A program made the position numbers and the translations under genes. A stretch of 64,000 bases of DNA from CAYVQE01 sp964633205 (lineage in GTDB: Bacteria; Myxococcota; B64-G9), in contig CAZWFN010000014.1 in NCBI GenBank assembly GCA_964633205.1, positions 1 through 64,000 of the forward strand, written 5' to 3'. Shown piece after piece: positions 18,021 to 26,332 of the stretch. The notes under the pieces were generated by a model. It was given only the letters and a program-made list of their open reading frames with translations. It was not told where the DNA came from and ran no database searches. Positions within the stretch are counted from its first letter, which is position 1. Every line of letters begins with the position of its first letter.

Positions 18021-18749
18021 ATGATCGATCTACACTGCCATCTGCTGCCGGGCGTGGACGACGGCGCGGCCGATCTGGACGAGGCGCTGGCCATGGCGCG
18101 CCGGTTGCGGGACATCGGCTTCACCGCGGTCTGCTGCACGCCGCACCTGCCGTGGTCCAGCCCGGGCCGCAGCCTGGCGCAGCTCGATGCTGCCCGCGAG
18201 GCGTTGGCCGTCGAGCTCGAGCGCGCCGGGGTAGGGCTGGCGCTGCACCGGGGCGCCGAGCACCACGTCTCGGACCTGGCCGAGCGGCTGGTCGCCGGTC
18301 AGCTGGCCGCCTATCCCGGCGGCCACAGCTTCTTGATGGAGTTCTCCAGCGCCGGCTTTCCGCCGCAGTTCGACCAGCTGCTGTTCCGCCTCCAGGTCAA
18401 GGGGCTGGTGCCGGTGCTGGCGCACGTGGAGCGCTACCCCGAGGTGCAGGCCGATCCGCAGGCCCTGGTCGCCCTGCGCCGGCGCGGCTGCCGGGTGACC
18501 ATCAACCTGACCAGCCTGGCCGGGGCCTGGGAACGGGCGGCGCGCAAGGCCGCCCGGGCCGCGCTGCACGCCGGGTTGGTCGATGCGGCCGCGACCGACC
18601 TGCACGCGGCCGCCGAGGCCGACCAGGTGGCCGCCGGGTTGGAGGCGCTCGAGCAACTGGTCGGCGCCGCGCAACGCCGGCAGCTGCTGCTCGACGGGCC
18701 GGCCGCCCTGGCCGGGCTGACGCCGGCGTTGGAAGGTGGAGCGGCTTGA
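18021..18749 (+). CDS. CpsB/CapC-type PHP-domain phosphatase
   Basis: 242 residues forming one PHP domain with four metal-binding motifs: DLHCHLLPGVDDGA (3-16), CTPH (about 40), AHVERY (about 138) and TDLH (about 193). This pattern is characteristic of the CpsB/YwqE tyrosine-protein phosphatases that control polysaccharide chain length and export with a tyrosine kinase. Such a kinase is not in the window. It overlaps the next gene by 4 bp (TTGA), so it is coupled to a UPF0104 membrane protein. No clear Shine-Dalgarno is visible and the ATG begins right at the PHP motif, so the start is inferred from homology. PHP motifs are certain, the substrate is not. Confidence 0.82.
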   Translation: MIDLHCHLLPGVDDGAADLDEALAMARRLRDIGFTAVCCTPHLPWSSPGRSLAQLDAAREALAVELERAGVGLALHRGAEHHVSDLAERLVAGQLAAYPGGHSFLMEFSSAGFPPQFDQLLFRLQVKGLVPVLAHVERYPEVQADPQALVALRRRGCRVTINLTSLAGAWERAARKAARAALHAGLVDAAATDLHAAAEADQVAAGLEALEQLVGAAQRRQLLLDGPAALAGLTPALEGGAA

Positions 18750-19801
18750 GCAAGACCCTGATCAAGATCGCGGTGTCGCTGGCCATCGGCGCCGTGTTCG
18801 TCTGGCTGGCCATCCGCGACGTGGATCTGAGCGGTGTCGAGCAGGCCCTGGCGCGAGTCGATCTGGGCATCGTCGGGCTGTATATCGCGCTTTTCGCCGT
18901 GGTCCACCTGTCGCGCATCGTGCGCTGGGGCCTGCTGCTGCGGCCCATCGGCCGGGTGCCCTTTGGGCGCTTGTTCACCGTGGGCTCGGTCGGCTTCATG
19001 GCCCTGATGCTCTTGCCGCTGCGGCTGGGTGAGTTCGCTCGGCCGATTTTGATCGCCGAGCGCGGCCGCATCCGCGTCAGCGCCGCCTTGGCCACGGTGG
19101 TGGTCGAGCGGGTGGTCGATGCGCTGGCCATGGCCGGGCTGCTGGTGGGGATGCTGTTCTTTCTCGAGGGCCAGATCGCGGTGCCGGCCGATCTGGAGTT
19201 CTGGTCGTGGGTGGTGCTGGCCGGCTTCCTGGCCTTGTTGGTGTTTCTGCTGCTGGCCTACTGGCGCCAGGCGGCCACGGTAGCCTGGTTCCAGCGGCTG
19301 CTCGGCAAGCTGTCGGCCAAGCTGGCCGACCGGTTGGCCTCGACCCTGGATTCGTTCATCGGTGGTTTGCGGGCGCTGCCGGACCTGCGCCTGCTGGGGG
19401 CCTTCCTGCTGCTGACGGTGGTCTACTGGGGGCTGAACGGCCTGGGCTTGTGGCTGCTGTTCGGCGCCTTCGACGGGCTGTCCGGTCTGGGGCCGATCGA
19501 GGCCTTCACCGTGCTCAGCGTGCTGTGCGTGGGGCTGATGATCCCGGCCGGGCCGGGGATGATCGGCAACTTCCACTACTTCGTCAAGCTGGGGCTGTCG
19601 CTGTTCGTGGCCGAGGCGGTGCTGGGGGCCGACGGAGTGGCTTACGCCATCCTGGTCCACGCCATCCAACTCGGCTTACAGGTGCTCTGCGGAGTGGTCT
19701 GCCTGTTCTCCAGCCATATCACCTTGCGCCGCGTGCTGGCCTCCTCGCCGGCCCGGATCGAACAGCGGCTCGGTTCCGCCAGCGACCAGCCCCCGCAGTA
19801 G
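18746..19801 (+). CDS. UPF0104/LPG-synthase-TM-type membrane protein (putative lipid flippase)
   Basis: 351 residues with about eight transmembrane helices spread evenly. The signature SRIVRWGLLLRP and LLPLRLGEFARP, plus the later VERVVDALAMAGLL, match the membrane domain shared by lysylphosphatidylglycerol synthases (MprF) and the UPF0104 flippase-like family. There is no C-terminal aminoacyl-transferase domain, so it is a stand-alone integral membrane protein. The start is TTG overlapping the CpsB stop, with GGAAGGTGGA just upstream. The pairing with a polysaccharide-type phosphatase hints at envelope glycolipid or lipid export. Confidence 0.85.
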   Translation: MSKTLIKIAVSLAIGAVFVWLAIRDVDLSGVEQALARVDLGIVGLYIALFAVVHLSRIVRWGLLLRPIGRVPFGRLFTVGSVGFMALMLLPLRLGEFARPILIAERGRIRVSAALATVVVERVVDALAMAGLLVGMLFFLEGQIAVPADLEFWSWVVLAGFLALLVFLLLAYWRQAATVAWFQRLLGKLSAKLADRLASTLDSFIGGLRALPDLRLLGAFLLLTVVYWGLNGLGLWLLFGAFDGLSGLGPIEAFTVLSVLCVGLMIPAGPGMIGNFHYFVKLGLSLFVAEAVLGADGVAYAILVHAIQLGLQVLCGVVCLFSSHITLRRVLASSPARIEQRLGSASDQPPQ

Positions 19802-19855
19802 ATCCAGCTGCAGCCGCCGGCCGGCGACCGGACCCAGCGGCCGCAGAGCTTCTGC

Positions 19856-22522
19856 TCAGGGCAGGTCGATTTCGAAGCTGGCCTGGCCGCTGTTGCCGTG
19901 GGCGTCGGTGGCGGTCAGCTCGACGGTGTAGCTGCCGGCGGCGTCGCCGGCGCCATGGGCGACGTCGATCAGGCCGGCGGGCAAGTCGTGCATCTCCACC
20001 GTCTCCTGGCCCTCGGCGTCGCGGCTGGTGACGATGGGCACGCTGGCCTGGCCTTCGGCCGCGACCGCGATGTCCTCGATCAGCACCGGTTCACCGGCCG
20101 GCGGAGTGATGGTGGCGTCGACCGTCACCGTGCCATCGGCCGGCACCGGGTGGGGCAGCTGCGGGGCGGTGCGGCCGGTGTAGCGCAGGTAGCTCACCGG
20201 GCGTAGCTCGGCGAAGGCCGACTGGCCGTCGTCGTTGGTCGGCGCCGGCGGATAGAGCACCGCCGCGCTGAGCTGGTCGCCGGCGATGGCCACGTCGGCG
20301 ATCAGCAGCCGATCGCTGGGCTGGAAGTCGAAGGCCGCCGAGGTGGCGGTGTAGGGCTGGGTGCCGCCACCGTCGTAGAAGTGGCCGTCGATCCGCAGCC
20401 GGTAGCTGCCGGTCGAAAACGCCAGGCCCTCCTCCCACTCCAGCTCCCAGGTATGATCGGCCTCGTAGTCGCCGCGGTACCACAGCATGCTGGAGTACAG
20501 GTCACCGCTGTACGGAGTGCCGGCGGCGTTGAGCACCGGCAGCCAGTCATCGCCGTCCCGGCGCTCCAGCCGGAAGTCCGGCAGGTCGACGCCGGGGTGG
20601 CCGCCGGTCCAGCGAAACACCACCCGGCTGACCCGCTGCACAGTGGCCGGCACGTCGACCAGCACGGTGCCGGCGTCGGCCGGATCGGTGACCGTGGGCG
20701 GCACCGTATCGTCCGGCCAGGGATACCAGGACGGCAGCATGCCGCGGTCGTCGCTGAAGCCGCCCTCGTCGGCGAAGCGCTGGATGGCCGCGGTCGACAG
20801 CTCGAAGAAGTAGTCGCCCTCGGCCCAACCCCAGATGCCCATCGAGGGCTCGTAGCCGCCCTGCAGCCAGTTGTCCTGGTGCATCACGTACAGATGGTGG
20901 TCCTGGGCGTAGCCGATGACGTGGCCCTGGGCGAAGCCGGCGTCCTCCAGGGCCTGGGCCAGGTGGCGGCCGTAGTCGGACATCGGTTCGCCGGGCACGG
21001 TGATCAGGCCCAGGTCGCCCAGCCGCAGCAGGCTGATGCGCACCTTGCAAAACGGCGCCACCGGCAGGCCGCCCGACAGCATCTGGGCCGAGAAGATGCA
21101 GCCCAGGTCGCCGTCCTCGTACTCGGTGGCCGGGTCGTCGTCACCCGAGGCGACGCACTGGAAGGCGCCGAACAGGTACTCGACGCCCTGCTCGTCGACG
21201 AACTCGCCCGGGCCGTAGCCCAGCACCTCGCGGTTGATCGGCGCCCGCAGCGAGGCCATGTCGATGTCGAGCTGATCGCTGGTCTGGCCTTCGAGCGCGT
21301 CGAACTGCTCGCGCAGAATGGGCCAGGCGTTGTGGCCCACCTGCTGGATGGCGCGCCAGTCGTCCATCCCGTTGGCGCCGCCGGCCGGCGAGATGTCGCC
21401 CGAGTTGCCGGAGATGAAGGTCGCCTTGACCGGCAGACCGGTCAGCTGCTGCAGCTCGCGCTCGGCGATCAGCTCCACCGCGCCCGGCGCGTCGCCGGTG
21501 ACCGCGGTGTCGTCGGAATGGGTGCCGTGCAGGCCGAAGTTGAACAGCAGGGCCCGCGGGTTGCCCTCGGCGTCGTCGATGCGGATGGTCACCAGCGAGT
21601 CGTCCATCTCGGTCTGGTACTCGCCGCGCCGGTAGCGGTGGACCTTGTGCTCGGGGTCCATGTTCTCGACGTAGCTCCAGCCCAGCCGGGCCGGCTGCAG
21701 GTCGTCGATCGCCTGCAGGATGGCCGCGGTGACGGCCTCGACGTGGCGGGTGAGCATCTCCTGGCTGTAGTCGCCGTGGCCCAGCACGCCCATCGAGCGA
21801 TCCGGGATCCAGAAGGAGAAGCGGCCCGGGTAGGAGTGGGTGTGGTTGGCCGAGGTGATGATGCGGTCGATCCAGTTCTGGCCGGTCTCCTGGTACAGCC
21901 GCCAGGCCACCCGGGTGACCATGTGGTCGGTCGACCAGCCGGTGGCCGGGCGCACCAGCGCCACCCGCTCGAGGCCGTTGTCGAACACGTAGGCCTTGAC
22001 GTGCGGCTCGTCCCAGACCCGCTCCGAGCCGCCCAGGGTCTTGCGGTAGGGGGTGCGCGGACCGACCCGGGCGCCGTAGCCGGCCATGGATATGCCCACC
22101 GGGAAGTCGAGCCGCACGTCGCCGATGCCCACCTGCAGCGGCTGCTGTTGCTCGCCGCCGGGGGGTGCGGTCTGGAAGGCCTGGTGGATGTCCTCTGGAT
22201 AGGGCTCGCAGAAGCCGTAGTTGCAGAACATCATCTCGGGGCAATCGGTGTCGTTGTTGCACAGGCCGACACAGCGGCCGTCGACGCACTTGCCCGCCGG
22301 AGCGCAGGTCTGGTCCTGCGAGCAGCGGGTCGAGCGCTTGCAGCAGCCCTCGACGCAGTCCTCGTCCTCGGCGCAGTCCTCATAGGTGCCGCAGGTCTGG
22401 CTGCAGTCGCTGCCACCATCGCTGCCGCCGTCTTCATCGCCGCCGTTGCCGCCGTTGCCGCAAGCGGTGAGCGCCAACATGGAACCGAGCATGATCGCGA
22501 GCCAGGTACTGGTGTGCTTCAC
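19856..22522 (-). CDS. neutral-ceramidase-like lipoprotein with Cys-rich leader domain
   Basis: 888 residues. It has a lipoprotein signal (MLALTAC), then an Asp/Gly-rich linker, a Cys-rich block with at least 16 cysteines (about 35-110), and then a neutral ceramidase-type domain. Recognisable blocks are FPVGISMAGYGAR, the Zn-ligand segment SANHTHSYPG, FNFGLHGTHSDD and the nucleophile region ISGNSGDISP. The last 250 residues are beta-rich and Ig-like. Family enzymes hydrolyse ceramide to sphingosine and fatty acid, though the variant SYPG and the short relation to known enzymes leave the substrate open. GTG is preceded by AGGAGG at 7-8 nt, and the frame upstream lacks homology. It is convergent with the UPF0104 gene. 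Confidence 0.7.
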   Translation of the reverse strand: MKHTSTWLAIMLGSMLALTACGNGGNGGDEDGGSDGGSDCSQTCGTYEDCAEDEDCVEGCCKRSTRCSQDQTCAPAGKCVDGRCVGLCNNDTDCPEMMFCNYGFCEPYPEDIHQAFQTAPPGGEQQQPLQVGIGDVRLDFPVGISMAGYGARVGPRTPYRKTLGGSERVWDEPHVKAYVFDNGLERVALVRPATGWSTDHMVTRVAWRLYQETGQNWIDRIITSANHTHSYPGRFSFWIPDRSMGVLGHGDYSQEMLTRHVEAVTAAILQAIDDLQPARLGWSYVENMDPEHKVHRYRRGEYQTEMDDSLVTIRIDDAEGNPRALLFNFGLHGTHSDDTAVTGDAPGAVELIAERELQQLTGLPVKATFISGNSGDISPAGGANGMDDWRAIQQVGHNAWPILREQFDALEGQTSDQLDIDMASLRAPINREVLGYGPGEFVDEQGVEYLFGAFQCVASGDDDPATEYEDGDLGCIFSAQMLSGGLPVAPFCKVRISLLRLGDLGLITVPGEPMSDYGRHLAQALEDAGFAQGHVIGYAQDHHLYVMHQDNWLQGGYEPSMGIWGWAEGDYFFELSTAAIQRFADEGGFSDDRGMLPSWYPWPDDTVPPTVTDPADAGTVLVDVPATVQRVSRVVFRWTGGHPGVDLPDFRLERRDGDDWLPVLNAAGTPYSGDLYSSMLWYRGDYEADHTWELEWEEGLAFSTGSYRLRIDGHFYDGGGTQPYTATSAAFDFQPSDRLLIADVAIAGDQLSAAVLYPPAPTNDDGQSAFAELRPVSYLRYTGRTAPQLPHPVPADGTVTVDATITPPAGEPVLIEDIAVAAEGQASVPIVTSRDAEGQETVEMHDLPAGLIDVAHGAGDAAGSYTVELTATDAHGNSGQASFEIDLP

Positions 22523-22563
22523 GGGGATCCTCCTGGATTCGTCCACGGTTATCGGCCGCACCC

Positions 22564-22593
22564 ATATTAGCGCCTGGGGTCGCGGCAGCACAA
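22564..22593 (-). promoter_or_regulatory. candidate promoter of the ceramidase-like gene
   Basis: On the minus strand TTGTGC, an 18-bp spacer and TAATAT lie about 45 bp upstream of the GTG start. Confidence 0.4.
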
Positions 22594-22701
22594 GGTGGGA
22601 TCCGGAGTGCCGGCCGGGGGCGGGAGGGCGTGAAAAATCGTGGCCACCGGCCTCGGCGGTCACGGATTTCCGAGCGCCGGGGATGAGCGGTTCTGTAATA
22701 T

Positions 22702-22710
22702 TGTTATATA
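22702..22710 (+). promoter_or_regulatory. extended -10 element for the Kazal-type lipoprotein gene
   Basis: TGTTATATA combines TG, one base and TATATA, an extended -10, in an isolated AT-rich patch about 82 bp before the ATG at 22792. No -35 hexamer is evident, as expected for extended -10 promoters. Confidence 0.45.
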
Positions 22711-22791
22711 TCGGTGTGTTGAACGATGGCTGGGCCCGACCCGGTCTGGCATGTGGCTTGCTTGAACGATGGGGCGGCGAAAGGAGGCGGA

Positions 22792-23970
22792 ATGACTCGG
22801 CGAAGCTGGCGACAAACCCTGGTGGCCGGTCTCGGCTGCGCCCTGGTGGGCTTCTGTGGTGGCTGCCTGAGCTACGGCGATGGGCACCCGGCCGACGACG
22901 AATGCGAGACGGACGCCGATTGCGCCGCCGGCGAGGTCTGTCGTGAGGGTGACTGTCAGCTGCCGCAGGGCGACGACTGGACCCGTTGTGAACGCGACAG
23001 CGACTGCCTGGTGGTCACCGAGGGCTGCTGCGGTTGCTACGACTCGCCGCAGGAGCCGTTTCGGGCCTTGCGGGCCGATCGCGAGAGCGACTGGTACCAG
23101 CGCGACGAATGCGATGTGGTCTGCGAGCCCTGCAACCGCTGGCCCGAGGACCGCAGCGCGGTTTGCTGGCGCGAGGAGTGCGTGGGCGCGGTCTGCCAGG
23201 GCGCCGGCGACGGTCAGGGCATCTGCGTGCTGGAGCGGGCCGACCCCTTCGCCTGCCGGGTCGATGACGACTGCGCGCGGGCCGACCTGGCCTGCGCCAG
23301 CTGCGGTTGCGAATCGGGCTACCCGGAAGAGGCCATCCACGCCGGCTGGCTGGAGGCCTTCATGGACTGGAGCCAGCGCATGTGCGAGGTGGCCGGCGCC
23401 TGTGCTCTGGGACCTTACGGCACCGACGCCTGCACCGAGCGGCCCGGCGCTTGTCTGCAAGGCCGCTGCGCCGTGCTGGGCCAGGGCTGCGACTGCGCGC
23501 CGCACTGGAATCCGGTGTGCGCCAGCGGGCCGCAGGGACAGACCCACACCTTCCCCAACGACTGCCAGGTCGGCTGTGCCTGGGGGCCGCAGCTGCCCGA
23601 GCTGGTCTACCGCGGCCGTTGCGAATGCCGGATGGACTGCGATCCGGAGGGCCAGCCGGCCTGTGCCACCAACGGCCAGACCTACCGCTGCGGCGAGGCC
23701 GAGGTGCACTGCAACGGCTTGGACGTGCTGCACCTGGGTGAATGCGATCCAGGCGAGGGCCAGCAGTGCGGCGGGCTGGCCGGCAGGCCCTGTCCGAACG
23801 AAGATCTCTACTGCTTGCCGCAAGATCCGGTGCCCGACGCCCTGGGCACCTGCATCCGGCTGGGCAGCTGCTCGGCGGCCGAGGACTGCGCGGGCCAGCC
23901 GCTGGACCACGTCGAGTGCGTCGGCGAGTGGACTTGCCAGGAGTATCGCTGCGCCTGGGAGTGCGGTTGA
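22792..23970 (+). CDS. Cys-rich lipoprotein with Kazal-like inhibitor domain
   Basis: 392 residues with a lipobox FCGGC (about residue 23) and roughly 50 cysteines in short CxxDxDCxxG-type units of the kind used in myxobacterial surface lipoproteins. Residues about 232-285 (CDCAPHWNPVCASG, then HTFPNDCQVGCAW and GRC) show the spacing of a Kazal serine-protease-inhibitor domain. It starts at ATG after AAAGGAGG. It stands alone, divergent from the ceramidase-like lipoprotein whose Cys-rich leader is similar in style. A role as cell-surface inhibitor or adhesin is an inference. Confidence 0.72.
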   Translation: MTRRSWRQTLVAGLGCALVGFCGGCLSYGDGHPADDECETDADCAAGEVCREGDCQLPQGDDWTRCERDSDCLVVTEGCCGCYDSPQEPFRALRADRESDWYQRDECDVVCEPCNRWPEDRSAVCWREECVGAVCQGAGDGQGICVLERADPFACRVDDDCARADLACASCGCESGYPEEAIHAGWLEAFMDWSQRMCEVAGACALGPYGTDACTERPGACLQGRCAVLGQGCDCAPHWNPVCASGPQGQTHTFPNDCQVGCAWGPQLPELVYRGRCECRMDCDPEGQPACATNGQTYRCGEAEVHCNGLDVLHLGECDPGEGQQCGGLAGRPCPNEDLYCLPQDPVPDALGTCIRLGSCSAAEDCAGQPLDHVECVGEWTCQEYRCAWECG

Positions 23971-23996
23971 TCGTCCGCTGGTGGTGACAGCTCGGC

Positions 23997-24025
23997 TTGC
24001 CTCCGGGCGGGCCGCCCGCTAAGAT
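23997..24025 (+). promoter_or_regulatory. candidate promoter of the zinc-ribbon gene
   Basis: TTGCCT (23997-24002), 17-bp spacer, TAAGAT (24020-24025), about 43 bp before the ATG at 24069. Confidence 0.55.
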
Positions 24026-24068
24026 CGGAGACGATCGAAGCGCGGGGTGGCAAACCGGAGGGCTGCGG

Positions 24069-24953
24069 ATGATCATCACCTGTACGCGCTGCAACTCGCA
24101 CGTCGACACCGGCGACCAGGAGCCGGGCGACATCGTCACCTGCCGCTGCGGCCTCGGCATCATGGTGCCCGAGGCGCCGGCCACCGCCGGCAAGATGGGC
24201 TGTCCGTCCTGCGGCGCGCCGGTGGATCCCAACCTGCGGCTGTGCAATTTCTGCGACACCCGGCTGGCCACGGTCATGTGCCCGAGCTGCTTCGGCATGG
24301 TGTTCGACGGGGCCAAGCACTGCGTCCACTGCGGCGGCGAGCTGCGCGCCGAGCGGGTGGTGCACCACGGCGACGAGACCGAACACTGCTGCCCGCGCTG
24401 CGACGAGCATCCCAAGCTGCGGGTGGAGGTGGTCAGCGGCATCCCGCTGGAGCGCTGCGCGCAGTGCGAGGGGCTGTGGATCGAGCGCGACGTGGTCGAG
24501 CGGGTCTACGAGAGCGCCGAGGAGATGCCGGACGTCGAGGCGCTGGCCTCGGGCGGCCGGTCGGCCGGGCCCACCGGCGACGGGGTGTTCAAGCCCGAGG
24601 GCTACATCCGCTGCCCGCATTGCGACAAGATGATGAACCGGCACAACTTCGGCCGCTTCTCGGGCGTGATCATCGACATCTGCCGCGATCACGGCACCTG
24701 GTTCGACGCTGACGAGCTGCGCCGGATCGTGGAGTTCATCAAGTCCGGCGGGCTGGAGAAGCAGGCCCGCCGCGAGCGCGAGGAGCTGCGCGAGGAGATG
24801 CGCCGGATGCGTTCGCAGCAGCGCATGGACGAGATGCGCTCGTCCTTGGAAGTGCGCGGCCACAACGTGGGCGTGCACCAGACCTCGACCCGCGTCCTGG
24901 GCTCGTCCGGCGCGCTGTCGATCTCGGGCCTGCTGCGCAAGCTGTTCTGGTGA
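24069..24953 (+). CDS. multi-zinc-ribbon protein with TFIIB-type zinc finger domains
   Basis: 294 residues with several CxxC pairs. The N-terminal ribbon has CTRCNS and CRCG; next come CPSCGAP and CNFCDT, then CPSCFG and CVHCGG. Two zf-TFIIB-like modules follow (CPRCDE with CAQCEGLWIERDVVE, and CPHCDKMMNR with ICRDHGTWFDADELRRIVEF). The C-terminal third is an Arg/Glu-rich helix and an amphipathic end. It is a typical bacterial zinc-ribbon protein with no membrane segment. Function is unknown, and nucleic-acid or protein binding would be guesses. ATG at 24069 follows GGAGGGC. Upstream in-frame codons from 23997 are excluded because they overlap the promoter. Confidence 0.78.
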   Translation: MIITCTRCNSHVDTGDQEPGDIVTCRCGLGIMVPEAPATAGKMGCPSCGAPVDPNLRLCNFCDTRLATVMCPSCFGMVFDGAKHCVHCGGELRAERVVHHGDETEHCCPRCDEHPKLRVEVVSGIPLERCAQCEGLWIERDVVERVYESAEEMPDVEALASGGRSAGPTGDGVFKPEGYIRCPHCDKMMNRHNFGRFSGVIIDICRDHGTWFDADELRRIVEFIKSGGLEKQARREREELREEMRRMRSQQRMDEMRSSLEVRGHNVGVHQTSTRVLGSSGALSISGLLRKLFW

Positions 24954-25007
24954 GCCCGCCCGCGCCCCCGCGGAACCGCGCGGCGCCGGCTCGCATTGGA
25001 ATTTTCC

Positions 25008-25035
25008 TTGACAGCTCGGCGCCGGAACGCATACT
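25008..25035 (+). promoter_or_regulatory. tRNA-Met promoter
   Basis: TTGACA (25008-25013), 16-bp spacer, CATACT (25030-25035), ending 44 bp before the tRNA 5' end. Confidence 0.7.
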
Positions 25036-25079
25036 TTCGCCGCCTGCCTCGCCCGGGCGAGGCCGGTTCCGTGACAAGC

Positions 25080-25153
25080 GGCGGGGTAGCTCAGGTGGTT
25101 AGAGCAGGGGTCTCATAAGCCCCGTGTCGGCAGTTCGAGTCTGCCTCCCGCCA
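25080..25153 (+). tRNA. tRNA-Met (CAU)
   Basis: A complete cloverleaf: acceptor stem GGCGGGG/TCCCGCC with A73; D arm GCTC/GAGC; anticodon stem GGGGT/GCCCC around loop CTCATAA, anticodon CAU; variable region GTGTC; and T arm GGCAG/CTGCC with TTCGAGT. The 3' CCA is not encoded. An elongator methionine tRNA is most likely. A CAU-anticodon isoleucine tRNA (modified to lysidine) cannot be excluded by eye. Confidence 0.93.
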
Positions 25154-25158
25154 TCTGC

Positions 25159-25195
25159 GAAGGCTTCGCCCGAACCGGCGAGGCCTTCTTTTTTT
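25159..25195 (+). terminator. rho-independent terminator after tRNA-Met
   Basis: A 12-bp stem (GAAGGCTTCGCC/GGCGAGGCCTTC, one G-T pair) with loop CGAACC, followed by seven T, begins 5 bp after the tRNA. Confidence 0.92.
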
Positions 25196-25230
25196 CCCGT
25201 CCGATCGATGCGATGGTTGCAAGGGCCCGA

Positions 25231-25265
25231 TAACGGGGTCAGGTCCGCCCACTTGACACTTAATC
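25231..25265. repeat. candidate REP/IS200-associated repeat remnant
   Basis: A stretch containing GGGGTCAGGTCC, a short spacer and TTGACACTT. The GGGGTCAGGTC...TTGACA arrangement recalls repeats I have seen flanking RAYT/IS200-like transposases. No transposase is nearby and this lies just after a tRNA, so it would be a remnant. The resemblance is from memory. The rest of 25196-25325 shows nothing further. Confidence 0.35.
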
Positions 25266-25325
25266 CGAGTCACCCCGCCCTGCGGGCGAAGGAACTTCGG
25301 TTTGACGGGCCGAGGCGCCGGCGGG

Positions 25326-26156
25326 CTATCGCTTCTGCAGGCGGCTGAGCCAGCCGAGGCCGGCGGCCAGCAGGCGGCCGAGGCCGGGGGTGTGCATGGC
25401 GCCGAAGAAGGCCCGGTTGTGGCGGCCGGGGATGCACAGGCTGCGGCCGCGGGCCAGCGCGTGCAGGCTCTCGTCGACCACCTGCGCCGGCTGCTGCCAG
25501 AAAAAGGCCGGCACCTGCGTGTAGGCGAAGCCGCCGTGGCTGGGGCTGTCGAAGAAGCCGGTGCGGGTCAGCCCGGGGCACAGGGCCTGGGCGGTCACCC
25601 CGCTGCCGGCCAGCTCGTCGCGCAGGCCTTCGACCAGCATGTTCAGGTAGGCCTTGGTGGCCGAGTAGCTGGTGTAGTGGGTCGAGCTGAAAAAGGACGC
25701 CAGGCTGGAGACCAGCACCAGCGCGCCGTTGCCGCGGGCGACCATTCCGGGCAGTACGGCCCGGGTCAGCCGCAGGCCGGCCTCGGCGTGCAGCCGCAGC
25801 TGGGCCTGCAGGGTCGGCGGGCCCTGGTCGACGAAGCGGCCGCGGGTGCCGAAGCCGGCGGCGTGGATCAACCAGCCCAGCTCGGCGCCGTCGTACAAGC
25901 GCTGCTCCAACGCCGCCAGCTCGGCCGCGGCGGTCAGGTCCAGCGGCAGCGGCTCGGCCCGCACCCCGTGGCGGTCGCGCAGCTCGGCGGCCAGCGCGGC
26001 CAGCCGCTCGCCGCGCCGGGCCACCAGCAGCAGGTCGCAGCCGCGGGCGGCCAGCCGCCGGGCGAAGGCGGCGCCGATGCCGCTGGAGGCGCCGGTGATC
26101 AAGGCCGGGCCCTGCGGCAGGGCGCGGCGGCAGGAGGACAGGGGACGGGCCAGCAT
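25326..26156 (-). CDS. short-chain dehydrogenase/reductase
   Basis: 276 residues, classical SDR. The nucleotide-binding motif GASSGIG lies near residue 24, the acidic DLTA cofactor site near 75, AAGFG near 100, the catalytic Ser in VSSLASF, and YSATK (Tyr and Lys) near 165-169. The C-terminus beyond 200 is typical of membrane-associated SDRs of the DltE/SDR7C type. The substrate is unknown. The start could be ATG 26156 or ATG 26177. GGGAG sits 12 nt before 26156, and both give the complete fold. It is a single gene with no partner. Confidence 0.9.
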   Translation of the reverse strand: MLARPLSSCRRALPQGPALITGASSGIGAAFARRLAARGCDLLLVARRGERLAALAAELRDRHGVRAEPLPLDLTAAAELAALEQRLYDGAELGWLIHAAGFGTRGRFVDQGPPTLQAQLRLHAEAGLRLTRAVLPGMVARGNGALVLVSSLASFFSSTHYTSYSATKAYLNMLVEGLRDELAGSGVTAQALCPGLTRTGFFDSPSHGGFAYTQVPAFFWQQPAQVVDESLHALARGRSLCIPGRHNRAFFGAMHTPGLGRLLAAGLGWLSRLQKR

Positions 26157-26332
26157 GGTCGGGTTCGCTCCCTTCATCGTCGGCCGGTTCGGGCCGGCGC
26201 GCAGTCTAGCGCCGGGCCGGCCGCCGGACAAGCCGGTTCGCCACGGCTTGCGCAGCGGTGCCGGATGGAGGCAGGATCGCGGTAGCGACGAGCCCGCAAA
26301 GCCCGCCGGCGGCGGGCGAGGAGTTGGGAGAC

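Noticed and set aside
19802..19855. Terminator between the UPF0104 gene and the ceramidase-like gene
   Set aside because: Short GC-rich palindromes are present but no T-tract, so I could not support a terminator.
25091..25273. Small antisense ORF overlapping tRNA-Met
   Set aside because: It spans the tRNA and its terminator and has no ribosome site.
26301..26317. Inverted repeat before the MopE/FGE-like gene as terminator or riboswitch
   Set aside because: GCCCGCC/GGCGGGC has a 3-nt loop and no T-tract. In this composition such short palindromes are common, so no function is claimed.
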